DNA from: Vibrionales bacterium SWAT-3
GTDB taxonomy: Bacteria; Pseudomonadota; Gammaproteobacteria; Enterobacterales; Vibrionaceae
Assembly (NCBI GenBank): GCA_000169995.1
Contig: AAZW01000003.1
Location: 62,001 to 126,000 of the forward strand
Length of the DNA: 64,000 nt
Direction of reading: 5' to 3'
The position numbers and the translations under genes are program-made. Under the pieces are notes generated by a model, which was not told the origin of the DNA, made no database searches, and saw only the letters and a list, made by a program, of their open reading frames with translations. The stretch's first letter is position 1; every line of letters begins with the position of its first letter. Positions 18,880 through 27,912 of the stretch are shown in pieces.

Positions 18880-20307
18880 ATGAGCACCCTAGCAAATCAA
18901 GCTACGAATACCAGTAGCAATTCTAATAACAGAAATAGCAGTAGCGACTATAAAAAACTCCTTAGTACCATGAAAGGCCACCTGCTTTTCGGCACATCAC
19001 ACATACTACCTTTCATTGTAGCCGGTGGTGTTCTGTTGGCGTTGGCGGTAATGGCATCGGGTAAAGGTGCCGTTCCAGCAGACGGCTTGCTGGCAGACAT
19101 CTCCAACATCGGTATCAAGGGCCTTGTTCTTTTCCCAATCATTCTTGGCGGCTTTATTGGTTACTCAATTGCGGATAAACCAGCACTAGCGCCAGCGATG
19201 ATCTCTTCTGGCATCATGGCTGATATGGACGGCGGCTTCCTTGGCTGTATCGTGGCAGGCTTTATCGCCGGTGGTGTGGTACTTCAACTTAAGAAGATCC
19301 CACTTTCTACCAATATGACCGCGCTGGGTGCTTACTTCATCTACCCGCTTCTCGGCACATTAATCTCTGCAGGTATCGTACTGTGGGGTATCGGTGAGCC
19401 AATCAAACTGTTCATGTCTTCAATGAACGAGTTCCTAGCTTCAATGGCTGGCGCGTCTAAGATGGTTCTGGGCACAATCCTTGGTGGTATGACTGCGTTT
19501 GATATGGGCGGCCCAATCAACAAAGTAGCAACCCTGTTTGCTCAAACTCAAGTAGACACACAACCGTGGCTAATGGGCGGCGTAGGCATCGCGATTTGTA
19601 CACCACCTCTAGGTATGGCACTGGCTACGTTCCTATTCAAAAATAAGTTCTCTAAACAAGAACAAGAAGCAGGTAAAGCGGCTGCAATCATGGGTTCTAT
19701 CGGTATCTCGGAAGGTGCTATCCCATTCGCAGCGAACGACCCAATGCGCGTACTTCCTTCAATCGTTGCCGGTGGTATCGTGGGTTGTGTGTTTGGCTTT
19801 ATGACAGACGTTCTACTGCACGCACCGTGGGGCGGCCTAATCACTGCACCTGTATCAAGCAACATCCCAATGTACGTTGTGGGTATTGCTCTTGGCTCGC
19901 TAACCACAGCGGTTATCGTTGGCTTCTGGAAACCAGTCGCAGTTGAGACAGAAGAAGACACAGTTGAAGCTGCGCCGGTTCAAGCTCAAACAACACCTGA
20001 AGCAGGCGAAGGCGAGTACGACATCGTAGCAGTAACATGTTGCCCTTCTGGTGTTGCACACACCTTCATGGCTGCGAAAGCACTTGAGAAAGCAGGTGCG
20101 GCAGCAGGCCTTAAGATTAAGGTAGAGACACAAGGTCAAAACGGTATTCAGAACCGCATCACCGACCTAGATGTAGCCAACGCGAAACTGGTTATCTTGG
20201 CTCACGATATTCAAGTGAAAGACGCACACCGCTTTGCCAATGCGAACGTGATTGAGTGTTCTACTAAGGAAGCTATGAAGAAAGCCGCAACACTGGTCGT
20301 TGCATAA
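18880..20307 (+). CDS. PTS fructose-family transporter, IIC-IIB fusion
   Basis: A 475-residue permease without its own IIA. After a Ser/Asn-rich leader, the IIC membrane domain (about 30-350) has FDMGGPINKVATLFAQ and GISEGAIPFAAND. An Ala/Glu-rich linker leads to IIB (about 375-475), with phospho-Cys in VAVTCCPSGVAHTF. The sequence is close to the C and B domains of the 9211-11076 protein. Its cognate IIA is the interrupted gene just upstream, so function now needs another IIA, and transcription may be polar because of the insertion. Confidence 0.9.
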   Translation: MSTLANQATNTSSNSNNRNSSSDYKKLLSTMKGHLLFGTSHILPFIVAGGVLLALAVMASGKGAVPADGLLADISNIGIKGLVLFPIILGGFIGYSIADKPALAPAMISSGIMADMDGGFLGCIVAGFIAGGVVLQLKKIPLSTNMTALGAYFIYPLLGTLISAGIVLWGIGEPIKLFMSSMNEFLASMAGASKMVLGTILGGMTAFDMGGPINKVATLFAQTQVDTQPWLMGGVGIAICTPPLGMALATFLFKNKFSKQEQEAGKAAAIMGSIGISEGAIPFAANDPMRVLPSIVAGGIVGCVFGFMTDVLLHAPWGGLITAPVSSNIPMYVVGIALGSLTTAVIVGFWKPVAVETEEDTVEAAPVQAQTTPEAGEGEYDIVAVTCCPSGVAHTFMAAKALEKAGAAAGLKIKVETQGQNGIQNRITDLDVANAKLVILAHDIQVKDAHRFANANVIECSTKEAMKKAATLVVA

Positions 20308-20333
20308 CCCAACGTCAAGTTAGCTCCTAACTC

Positions 20334-20366
20334 TAGAGCCCTACCCCCTAAGGGCTCTATTTTTCT
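20334..20366. terminator. Intrinsic terminator after IICB gene
   Basis: Nine-bp stem TAGAGCCCT / AGGGCTCTA with a C-rich loop and a TTTTT run. It sits between convergent genes. Confidence 0.85.
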
Positions 20367-20382
20367 CTTCTCTATGAGCTCG

Positions 20383-21159
20383 TTACATGCTCTTAAGTCC
20401 CCACTTCTCAGCGGTTTGCTTGAAGAAACCTTGCGTCTTTTTCAATTCAACCCAGTGGTTAATGTAGTTAATCCAAACCTGATCATCTTGTGGTAGTAGC
20501 ATCGCAATTGGAGTTGGTTTACGTGGCTCTTTCACCGGAACTATCGCGAGTTGTTTAAACTTCTCGACTAAGGTTGCAGCCTCTACGTTTGAAGTCACGG
20601 AGACATCGGCGCGGCGAGCTAAAAGCTCTTGGAAATCCCGCGCTGGCGCTTCAATCACGATGTGTTGTGCCGATGGGAAGAAGTCCTTCACCATTTTTTC
20701 TTGTACTGTGCCGAGCGTGGCGGCAACTTTGATTTCTGCTTTGTCAAAGTCACTCCAATCAGAGAACTTCTCTATGTCTTTCTTTTGCACAACAGGGACG
20801 AAAGCCAGATAGAAATAGGGTTGGCTGTACCCAGCGACTTTTGCTCGAGACATGTTGAGCGATGCGCTGCCAGTCACGTCGTATTTGTTGGCTGTGATGC
20901 CATTCACCAAGGTTTTCCAGTCTGTTGCGACGTATTCCACTTTAACGCCTAGGTCCTTAGCCAACTCAGTCGTGACATCGATATCAAAGCCGCGGTAGCT
21001 ATTGGTCGCTGGATCCTTCATTGTCATTGGGTTCCAATCCCCAGTTGTACCAACGCGAAGAACTCCGGCATCGAGTATCTCCTGCAAACGACTTTGTGCA
21101 TGTGCAATTTGTGTAAAAACAAGTAAGCACATTCCTAATGCAATTAAGCTTTTCTTCAT
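20383..21159 (-). CDS. Periplasmic amino-acid-type solute-binding protein
   Basis: A 258-residue secreted protein. The signal peptide MKKSLIALGMCLLVFTQIAHA ends at an AHA-Q cleavage site. The mature protein is of SBP family 3 (ArtJ/HisJ fold): VLRVGTTGDWNPMTM, YRGFDIDVTTELAKDLG, and DVTGSASLNMSRAK with the Arg that usually holds the ligand carboxylate. Some relatives are cyclohexadienyl dehydratase-like rather than transport proteins. It is divergent from an ABC permease gene and probably supplies it. Confidence 0.85.
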   Translation of the reverse strand: MKKSLIALGMCLLVFTQIAHAQSRLQEILDAGVLRVGTTGDWNPMTMKDPATNSYRGFDIDVTTELAKDLGVKVEYVATDWKTLVNGITANKYDVTGSASLNMSRAKVAGYSQPYFYLAFVPVVQKKDIEKFSDWSDFDKAEIKVAATLGTVQEKMVKDFFPSAQHIVIEAPARDFQELLARRADVSVTSNVEAATLVEKFKQLAIVPVKEPRKPTPIAMLLPQDDQVWINYINHWVELKKTQGFFKQTAEKWGLKSM

Positions 21160-21283
21160 TTTTTATTCCTTCAAAGAATGCTGATTTCTAAGTGATGAAT
21201 GTAGATATTCTTCTTAATTATTAACCATTAAACAGATTTGGTTGTTAACATAGCAATAACAAATGGAGTTTTTGGGAGTAAAT

Positions 21284-22024
21284 GTGAACTATCGTCACTT
21301 ATCGCTAGTTTCTCTGCTGTTTCTGACAGGATGTTCAGACTACCAATGGGGATGGTATGTACTCGACCCGTCGACGGAGCAGGGGCGAACTAACATTCAG
21401 TTTTTGATGGCTGGTTTTAGCGAGACTATTCAGGTTTCGTTGCTAAGCATGTTTTTTGCTATGGCTCTGGGTCTATTGGTCGCCTTTCCAGCGCTTTCCA
21501 GTTCTCCAATACTCAGGGGGATTAATCGACTTTACGTAGAGGTGATGCGTTCTATCCCTGTATTGGTATTGCTATTGTGGGTGTATTACGGAATGCCGAC
21601 ATTACTCGATGTCTCTTTGAACCACTTCTGGGCAGGGGTAATCGCATTGACCATTGCCGAGAGCGCCTTTATGGCAGAAGTGTTCCGTGGGGGGATTCAA
21701 GCGATTAATCGTGGCCAACATGAAGCGGCCGAATCCTTGGGATTGACCTATTGGCAAAAAATGCGATTGGTTATCCTACCGCTGGCATTCCGTCAGATAC
21801 TACCGCCCTTGGGCAATCAGTTTGTTTATATCCTCAAGATGAGTTCGCTAGTGAGTGTGATTGGTTTGAGTGATTTAACAAGGCGAGCAAATGAGCTGGT
21901 GGTGAACGAATATTTACCTTTAGAGATCTATACGTTTCTGGTTTTGGAGTACCTTGTTCTTATTTTGGTCGTATCGCAAGCGGTTCGTTGGTTAGAAAAA
22001 AGAATCGCGATTCCGAGCAATTAA
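21284..22024 (+). CDS. Amino acid ABC transporter permease (HisM/ArtM type)
   Basis: About 246 residues with five or so membrane helices. The EAA loop that contacts the ATPase is clear: AAESLGLTYWQKMRLVILPLA, then PPLGNQFVYILKMSSL. GTG at 21284 is preferred because GGGAG lies five bases upstream; ATG at 21263 has no RBS. The N-terminus reads SLLFLTGCSDY, which looks like a lipoprotein box before a periplasmic stretch, odd for a permease. No ATPase gene is adjacent. Confidence 0.83.
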   Translation: MNYRHLSLVSLLFLTGCSDYQWGWYVLDPSTEQGRTNIQFLMAGFSETIQVSLLSMFFAMALGLLVAFPALSSSPILRGINRLYVEVMRSIPVLVLLLWVYYGMPTLLDVSLNHFWAGVIALTIAESAFMAEVFRGGIQAINRGQHEAAESLGLTYWQKMRLVILPLAFRQILPPLGNQFVYILKMSSLVSVIGLSDLTRRANELVVNEYLPLEIYTFLVLEYLVLILVVSQAVRWLEKRIAIPSN

Positions 22025-22113
22025 ATGGTTCTAACCCTCAAGAGTGTTTAGCTATCTCCAACAAAAAAGCCTCGAGCACAATCCCGAGCTCCTGTTGATA
22101 CTCCTCCTAAGAA

Positions 22114-22146
22114 AAATCCCCACTCATCTGAGCGGGGATTTCTTTA
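22114..22146. terminator. Intrinsic terminator between permease and ugpC-like gene
   Basis: Eight-bp stem AAATCCCC / GGGGATTT with T-rich sequence after it, between convergent genes. Confidence 0.78.
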
Positions 22147-22169
22147 TTTTGACTCTTCGACACATCGAC

Positions 22170-23300
22170 TTATTCAGTCAGTGCTTCTTCTGTCTCTAAA
22201 TCAAACAGGTGACACTGTGAGGTGTTGAAGTGAAGCATTGTCTCTTGTCCAGTTTCTGCCGTGCGATCGGCATCGAAAGGCACGCGAGCCACCAGCTTAT
22301 CGGCACCCAATTTGAAGTAGAGATACAGCTCGTTACCCATCGATTCGACCACATCCAGTCTATGTGTTTGGGTATTCACCTCAGACAACGGCGCATCGTG
22401 ATTAGCCAGTTGAATATATTCTGGACGAACACCAAACCACACCCACTCGCCCATCTTTTCACGAGCGATAATCTGCTTGTCTTGTGGCAGCGTCCAACGA
22501 GTACCACTTTGAGAGACCACGTTCATCACACCATCAATCTCATCCAACCTTACCTTAAGAAGATTCATCGCTGGCGAACCAATAAAGCCTGCGACAAACT
22601 TGTTGGCTGGGTATTGATAAAGATTCATTGGCGTATCGACCTGCATGATCTCACCTTGATTCAACACACAGATACGGTCACCAAGGGTCATGGCTTCCAC
22701 CTGATCGTGTGTCACGTAGATCATGGTGGCGTTCTGCCCTTCTTGCTTAAGATTGTTGTGCAGCTGCGCAATGCTGACTCGCGTTGAAACTCGCAGCTTC
22801 GCATCCAAGTTAGACAAAGGCTCATCAAACAAGAACACATCTGGTTTACGAACCATCGCACGACCAAGCGCGACACGCTGCCTTTGACCGCCCGACATTT
22901 CACCTGGCTTGTTATCTAACAAGTGCTCAATGTCTAATGTCTTGGCTGCTTCTTCGATACGTTCAGCAATCTCGCGCTTCGGCAACTTCTGTTGTTTGAG
23001 GCCAAAAGCCATGTTGTCGTATACCGACATGTGTGGGTAAAGCGCGTAGTTCTGAAACACCATAGAGATGCCGCGATCTTTAGGTGGCAATTCATTTACA
23101 CGCTTATCACCAATGTAGACATCGCCTTCTGAGATATCTTCAAGGCCTGCGATCATTCGAAGTGTGGTAGATTTTGCGCAGCCAGACGGCCCAACAAACA
23201 CCATGAACTCACCTTCGCGAATATTCAGATCAACACCGTGCACGGCCTTAAAACCATTTGGGTAGGTTTTCTCTACCCCTCTCAGTATGACTTCAGCCAT
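22170..23300 (-). CDS. Sugar/glycerol-phosphate ABC transporter ATPase (UgpC/MalK class)
   Basis: A 376-residue ATPase that powers import. Walker A is GPSGCAKST (Ala for the usual Gly), the Q-loop is VFQNYALYPH, the signature MSGGQRQRVALGRA, Walker B DVFLFDEPLSNLD and the switch His VTHD. The C-terminal TOBE/OB regulatory region is that of the MalK/UgpC subfamily. It is last in the minus-strand operon with two permeases, a binding protein, a PHP hydrolase and a HAD hydrolase. Confidence 0.92.
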   Translation of the reverse strand: MAEVILRGVEKTYPNGFKAVHGVDLNIREGEFMVFVGPSGCAKSTTLRMIAGLEDISEGDVYIGDKRVNELPPKDRGISMVFQNYALYPHMSVYDNMAFGLKQQKLPKREIAERIEEAAKTLDIEHLLDNKPGEMSGGQRQRVALGRAMVRKPDVFLFDEPLSNLDAKLRVSTRVSIAQLHNNLKQEGQNATMIYVTHDQVEAMTLGDRICVLNQGEIMQVDTPMNLYQYPANKFVAGFIGSPAMNLLKVRLDEIDGVMNVVSQSGTRWTLPQDKQIIAREKMGEWVWFGVRPEYIQLANHDAPLSEVNTQTHRLDVVESMGNELYLYFKLGADKLVARVPFDADRTAETGQETMLHFNTSQCHLFDLETEEALTE

Positions 23301-23356
23301 AACCTGTCCTTAAATCAATTGGTTAAATACTATCTTTACAATTTTTCGTGGACGTT

Positions 23357-24091
23357 TTAGCCACGTTCTTGCAGTTGGTTGAGCTCAAAGTGGGCAACTG
23401 ATGCGATAACTAGATCCGCCACTGGCTCTAACTCGTTGTGTTGTGCTGTGCCCGTCAGAACACCAACATTGCTTGCGCCTGCATTGCGGCCAAATTCCAT
23501 ATCCGAAACCGTGTCACCAAACATGATCACTTCATGTGGCTCAATACCGCATTGCTCACAGAAGGCATTAAGTAGTGCTGGCGCTGGTTTAGGTTCGATA
23601 TCACCATCGGAGTAACCAACATAATCAAACATCTCACTCAAACCCGATTGCTCTAGTGTGTAGATCGTTGAATCTTTGGTGTCTGCAGTCGCGATGCCTA
23701 AAATCATACCCTGCTGTTTAAACACACCCAGCTTTTCAGCCACACCCGGTAGTGCTTCAATCCAGCTTGGGTTCTCTTCCACTTCGTCATTGAAAGCGGC
23801 TTTGGTCTCCTTAGTGAACTCAGCGAGTGAGACAATAGGTTGCAGCATGTTGAACCACGCTATTGCGGTATCTTCCACTGGATTTGAGGCTAATAGTCCA
23901 TAGTTATCAACCACATCACCTTCAACACCGATGGCCAAGAGTAACTCAGCAGGTGTGACAGTTTGATTACCCTGATGCTGGTCACTGTAAGATTTCACAC
24001 GCTCACAAGCACCACGAGAAACGTTGAGCCACATCTTGTGGAACTCTAACAATGTGCCGTCTTTATCAAATAACATCGCCTTAAACTTCAT
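23357..24091 (-). CDS. HAD-superfamily phosphatase
   Basis: About 244 residues. HAD motif I is AMLFDKDGTLLEF with the nucleophile and acid Asp pair, motif II is LGIATADTK, and motifs III-IV are PKPAPALL and VIMFGDTVSDMEFGRNAG. The C1-type helical cap places it with phosphoglycolate phosphatase-like enzymes. It overlaps the end of the PHP gene by 11 bases, which suggests translational coupling. Within an uptake operon it may dephosphorylate the product released by the PHP enzyme; this is inference. Confidence 0.88.
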   Translation of the reverse strand: MKFKAMLFDKDGTLLEFHKMWLNVSRGACERVKSYSDQHQGNQTVTPAELLLAIGVEGDVVDNYGLLASNPVEDTAIAWFNMLQPIVSLAEFTKETKAAFNDEVEENPSWIEALPGVAEKLGVFKQQGMILGIATADTKDSTIYTLEQSGLSEMFDYVGYSDGDIEPKPAPALLNAFCEQCGIEPHEVIMFGDTVSDMEFGRNAGASNVGVLTGTAQHNELEPVADLVIASVAHFELNQLQERG

Positions 24092-25550
24092 CACGGCTCA
24101 TTCGCTCCATTAGTTCTCCCCAAGTACGCACTAGGGGTTGATTAAATTCTGGTTGTTTGCCATCGAATACGGCGTTGATGCAGCCTTCAAAATCATGCTC
24201 GTCAGATTCAGATTGAGTGCTGTTGGTTAATGCTGAAGAAAGTTCCCCACGACGGATATCAACACGACACCAACGGTAGCCCTCACCAATATGGATACTT
24301 TGCAGCTCATCACTCAAAGCCATTCGGTCGACAATCTCGCCATCTACCACGCACTCCGCGTAGTAAGGGTTTTCTGAGTCAGAGACAGCAATTCGGTATG
24401 TAAGCGCTTGTCCTTGAGAATCGTTACCTGGCAGCAAGTCACCTAAGTTGATATCAAACTTCAAGCCGCAACGGCGCTCTAGATAAACTTGCCCATTACG
24501 CAAACCAGATAGAATACCTTCACCGCTCAAGCCATGGCTGTAAACGAAAGTTGATGGGTCACCGTAGATAGAAGGCTCATCCGATTTAGGATTACGTTCA
24601 TGCGGTTCAAGGTGCGAATCACTGCCGCCAATCGCGGTAATGCGCTGGCCACAATTCCACATTTCATTAAGAACCAATAACGCCTCTTCGGTCGCTTTTG
24701 GTGAAGTTGACCAAGTAGGGTCACAACACACTTCAAACGTAGACACTTGGCCTAGATCCACTTGATCGTAATGCCAGTGCCACGGCTTCATCATTGGGTG
24801 ATTGATGCCAAGGGAACTGTGTCCACTTTTCGCTAAACTCAATCCCGCTTCCATGGTCGCTTGGCTGCTGTGTTCGACTTCTCTAAGGTCCAAAGACTTA
24901 ACCGGACCATGCACATTGAAGTGCCCGAGATCGGTCGTCACTTCTAACGCAGGTAAGAACAAGCACTGGTTGGAAACCGGCAGTTTAGGCTGGCAGATGT
25001 TGTGCTCTGTGAAGAAAAAGAAATCGAGCCCTTGTGATTCCACAATGTCTTTAGCCGCAGCCAAGGTATTGTGACCATCAGAAAGCTGAGTGTGAGCGTG
25101 TAAGTCACCACGATACCAGCGAGAATCAGAACTCAGCATATGACTGTAATCAAACTCGATATCGTGATCACTTGTCACCGTTGGGGTCAGTTCTAACTCA
25201 ACATCGTTATTAACTAACTCATCAGAGCAAAGTACATCGACTTGATACTGCATCGCACGCTCGGTGCGGAACTCACCTTCAAGGTTGTAAAGCTCTAAGA
25301 ACCATTCGCACGATGGAATCGCGCCATCAATCGCGCCTAGCCCTGAGTTTTCCGGTTGGATAGCGAGTGACTTGTGCGTCTTTTCAAACAGCACTTTGCC
25401 ACGAAATGCTTGGTTGGCATCATACGCCGCCGCGTACAAGAATCCTTTTTTCACCGTTGTGCCGGTAATCGTTACGCTGTGAGAACCTGCTGGTACATCA
25501 AAGGGGATACGTACTCTGCCAAACGGCAGCTCACCTTGAAATTGGGTCAT
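24081..25550 (-). CDS. PHP-domain (CehA/McbA-type) metallohydrolase
   Basis: About 489 residues. A beta-rich N-terminal region (1-145) precedes a PHP metal-hydrolase domain with RGDLHAHTQLSDG, FFTEHN, LEVTTDLGHFNVHG, GINHP and GGSDSH, supplying a full set of His/Asp ligands for a polynuclear metal site. There is no signal peptide, so it is cytosolic. PHP enzymes hydrolyse phosphoesters or related bonds. ATG 25550 is chosen; GTG or TTG starts lie 9 and 12 bases upstream. It sits inside a Ugp-like ABC operon, so it probably acts on the imported compound. Confidence 0.83.
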   Translation of the reverse strand: MTQFQGELPFGRVRIPFDVPAGSHSVTITGTTVKKGFLYAAAYDANQAFRGKVLFEKTHKSLAIQPENSGLGAIDGAIPSCEWFLELYNLEGEFRTERAMQYQVDVLCSDELVNNDVELELTPTVTSDHDIEFDYSHMLSSDSRWYRGDLHAHTQLSDGHNTLAAAKDIVESQGLDFFFFTEHNICQPKLPVSNQCLFLPALEVTTDLGHFNVHGPVKSLDLREVEHSSQATMEAGLSLAKSGHSSLGINHPMMKPWHWHYDQVDLGQVSTFEVCCDPTWSTSPKATEEALLVLNEMWNCGQRITAIGGSDSHLEPHERNPKSDEPSIYGDPSTFVYSHGLSGEGILSGLRNGQVYLERRCGLKFDINLGDLLPGNDSQGQALTYRIAVSDSENPYYAECVVDGEIVDRMALSDELQSIHIGEGYRWCRVDIRRGELSSALTNSTQSESDEHDFEGCINAVFDGKQPEFNQPLVRTWGELMERMSRDEV

Positions 25551-25588
25551 TGTCTTCACCAAATTCGTCCTACTTGAAGGACTGGGTC

Positions 25589-25620
25589 AAAAAGAGGCCC
25601 ACCCGAATAGATGGGCCTTA
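25589..25620 (-). terminator. Intra-operon terminator/attenuator after the binding-protein gene
   Basis: Read on the minus strand, AGGCCCA and TGGGCCT form a stem followed by CTTTTTG. It lies between the binding-protein gene and the PHP gene, where partial termination would give more binding protein than enzyme. Confidence 0.7.
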
Positions 25621-25654
25621 ATGCGTGCAAAGATAGTTTTGTTATCTTTACGGA

Positions 25655-26935
25655 TTAAGAACGATTCGCTCGGTCTAGTGCACGTTGTGCTTTCTTAGCC
25701 GCTTGTTTTAGCGCTTTATCAGCAGGCACGTTTTGGATTTGAATCTGGTCCGCAGCTACCTTCAGCGCATCCATGATCTTACCGTTGGTAGGGTCTAAGA
25801 AATCTTTGGTCGCCGTGTTTGCTTGCTTCAACGGAATCAGGGCTTGCGGGTTATCTTTAGTGAACGCTTGGTACTCTGGAACTTCAGAAACGCTATTACG
25901 CACTGGGATGTAGCCCGTGAACATTGACCATGCTGCGGTGTTTTTCGCATTGGTGTAGAACTCAACAAACTCGAATGCACCTTTCGCCGCTGCATCGTCT
26001 GTGCCTTTTGGCATAACGTAAACCAGCGCACCCGCTTGTGGTGCAGAAGGGTTTGAGCCCCAACCTGGTTGCGTGGTTGCTGAAAGCTTAGTGAAGTCCA
26101 AGTCACCTTGGTCACCCGATGAACCGGTGTAGCCTAGTGCGTTATCTTTCATCACGTCATCAATGGTTTTGTACCAGTATTCCCAACCTTGACCACCGTA
26201 GTGAATACGCATGATTTGATCATCGTGGATCCACTTACGGAAGCTGTCCCACACTTCAACCCACTCAGGAGAGTCAATCAGCACTTTCTTACCGTCATCA
26301 CTGATGATCTTAGCGCCGTTAGAAAATGCCGCGTCAATCATGTTGTCTTGACCCCACATCGGCTCCCAGCCGTAGAAGGTCACATTACCTTTCTCATCAC
26401 GTTGTGTGACTTTCTCAGCGACCTTAGCCACGCCTTGCCATGTCTTTAGATCTTGCTCAGTAAAGCCGTTATCTGCCAACACCTGCTTGTTGTAGTAGAA
26501 CACTTGAGTTGTACCGTAAGCAGGTAGACCGATGATGGTGCCGTCGTCTGCCGTCACTTGATCTTTAAAAGCACCAATGAAATCAGAGAAGTTGAACTCT
26601 TCATCCATGAATGGCGTTAGGTCACGGCTCAAACCACGCCCGTGCATCGCTTCCGCACGGCCTGAATCTAGCAGCACAAGTTCAGGTGCAGTTCTAGACG
26701 CTAGGCCTGCTTGCAGCTTCTGGTAGGTTTCTGTGTAGTTACCTTGCAATGCTGGCTTAACCACATACTCATCTTGGCTCGCATTGAACTCTTCGATGAG
26801 CTTAGTCATCATTTGCTGTGGCTTAGTACCACCGGAATACCAAAAGTTAACTTCGGTTGCGGCAAGAACACTGCTAGAGAACATAGACGCGCTTGCTGCG
26901 CCAGCACACACTAGTGCGAGAGTTTTTAATTTCAT
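25655..26935 (-). CDS. ABC transporter periplasmic binding protein (UgpB/MalE class, SBP family 1)
   Basis: A 426-residue secreted protein. The signal peptide is about 25 residues (MKLKTLALVCAGAASASMFS, ending SVLA-A). The mature part starts TEVNFWYSGGTKPQQMMTKL, like UgpB and its relatives, with a lysine/arginine-rich C-terminus. It captures the substrate for the two permeases upstream in the operon. The ligand is not readable; UgpB-like proteins bind glycerol-3-phosphate or glycerophosphodiesters, but sugar-binding relatives are equally similar in outline. Confidence 0.87.
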   Translation of the reverse strand: MKLKTLALVCAGAASASMFSSSVLAATEVNFWYSGGTKPQQMMTKLIEEFNASQDEYVVKPALQGNYTETYQKLQAGLASRTAPELVLLDSGRAEAMHGRGLSRDLTPFMDEEFNFSDFIGAFKDQVTADDGTIIGLPAYGTTQVFYYNKQVLADNGFTEQDLKTWQGVAKVAEKVTQRDEKGNVTFYGWEPMWGQDNMIDAAFSNGAKIISDDGKKVLIDSPEWVEVWDSFRKWIHDDQIMRIHYGGQGWEYWYKTIDDVMKDNALGYTGSSGDQGDLDFTKLSATTQPGWGSNPSAPQAGALVYVMPKGTDDAAAKGAFEFVEFYTNAKNTAAWSMFTGYIPVRNSVSEVPEYQAFTKDNPQALIPLKQANTATKDFLDPTNGKIMDALKVAADQIQIQNVPADKALKQAAKKAQRALDRANRS

Positions 26936-26941
26936 TTCCGT

Positions 26942-27889
26942 TTACTCTTTTACGCCGTTATCGGCGATACCTGAAAGAATCGTCTTTTGACAAATGACGA
27001 ATAGAATTAACAAAGGCAAGACTGCAATGGTGCTCGCCGCCATGATTTGCGACCAGTTCAACCCATAGTTACCTTCGGCAATAAAGTAGTGACGAATACC
27101 AGTAGCGATCAGATTTAAATCCTGAGTTGTTATCACTAGGCTCGGCCACATGTAGCTGTTGTAATTGGTAATAAAAGTGATGAGGAACAGTGTTGCGACT
27201 GCTGCTCGGCATTGCGGTAAGATGATTGCCCATAAGATCTTGAGCTCACCTGCACCATCAATTCGTGCCGCTTCAATCAGCGACGGATGAACCTTGATAA
27301 ACACTTGGCGTAGATAGAACACACCGAACACCGACGCCGCGTTCGACGCCACCAAGCCCATGTGTGAATCCAACAAACCCAGTTTTGCCAAGGTGATGTA
27401 AGACGGAATGTACGTCACTGCGCCCGGCAGCATGTAACAGCCCATAACGATGAAATAGAGCACGGTCTTAGAACGAAACTTCAGCTGAGTCAACGCATAA
27501 GCAAACATCGCGGAGTTCACAATCACCAATAGGGTCGTGAACAAAGCCACGCTAAAGCTGTTGAAGATGTACAAGCCAAACGGCGCGCTGTGAAAGGTTT
27601 CGACAAAGGTTTCCCAGCGAAACTGCTCTGGAATCAAATCCAGAGGGTTAGCAAAGATCTCATCATTGGTTTTCAGCGAACCAGACAACATCCATAAGAA
27701 TGGAAACACCATGATGGTTCCGCACGTTGCCAAGAATAGGTGCTTAGCCAGTGCGATAAACGAACGGCGATCCGCTGAGGCTTTCTTTGACGCAACTTCT
27801 GACTTCGTCGCTTTGACTTGAGCTCTAACTTTGGTTTTCGCTGCGCTCTGATTTAATACTTGATTGGCATCCAATACTTGCGTGGTCAT
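26942..27889 (-). CDS. ABC transporter permease (UgpE/MalG class)
   Basis: A 315-residue inner-membrane protein. A lysine-rich cytoplasmic N-terminus of about 45 residues precedes six membrane helices. The EAA loop that docks the ATPase reads EAARIDGAGELKILWAIILP. It is six bases upstream of the binding-protein gene and downstream of its partner permease, in the usual A-E-B order of Ugp-type operons. Confidence 0.9.
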   Translation of the reverse strand: MTTQVLDANQVLNQSAAKTKVRAQVKATKSEVASKKASADRRSFIALAKHLFLATCGTIMVFPFLWMLSGSLKTNDEIFANPLDLIPEQFRWETFVETFHSAPFGLYIFNSFSVALFTTLLVIVNSAMFAYALTQLKFRSKTVLYFIVMGCYMLPGAVTYIPSYITLAKLGLLDSHMGLVASNAASVFGVFYLRQVFIKVHPSLIEAARIDGAGELKILWAIILPQCRAAVATLFLITFITNYNSYMWPSLVITTQDLNLIATGIRHYFIAEGNYGLNWSQIMAASTIAVLPLLILFVICQKTILSGIADNGVKE

Positions 27890-27912
27890 AATTCTGTCCT
27901 TTCAAAAATCGA

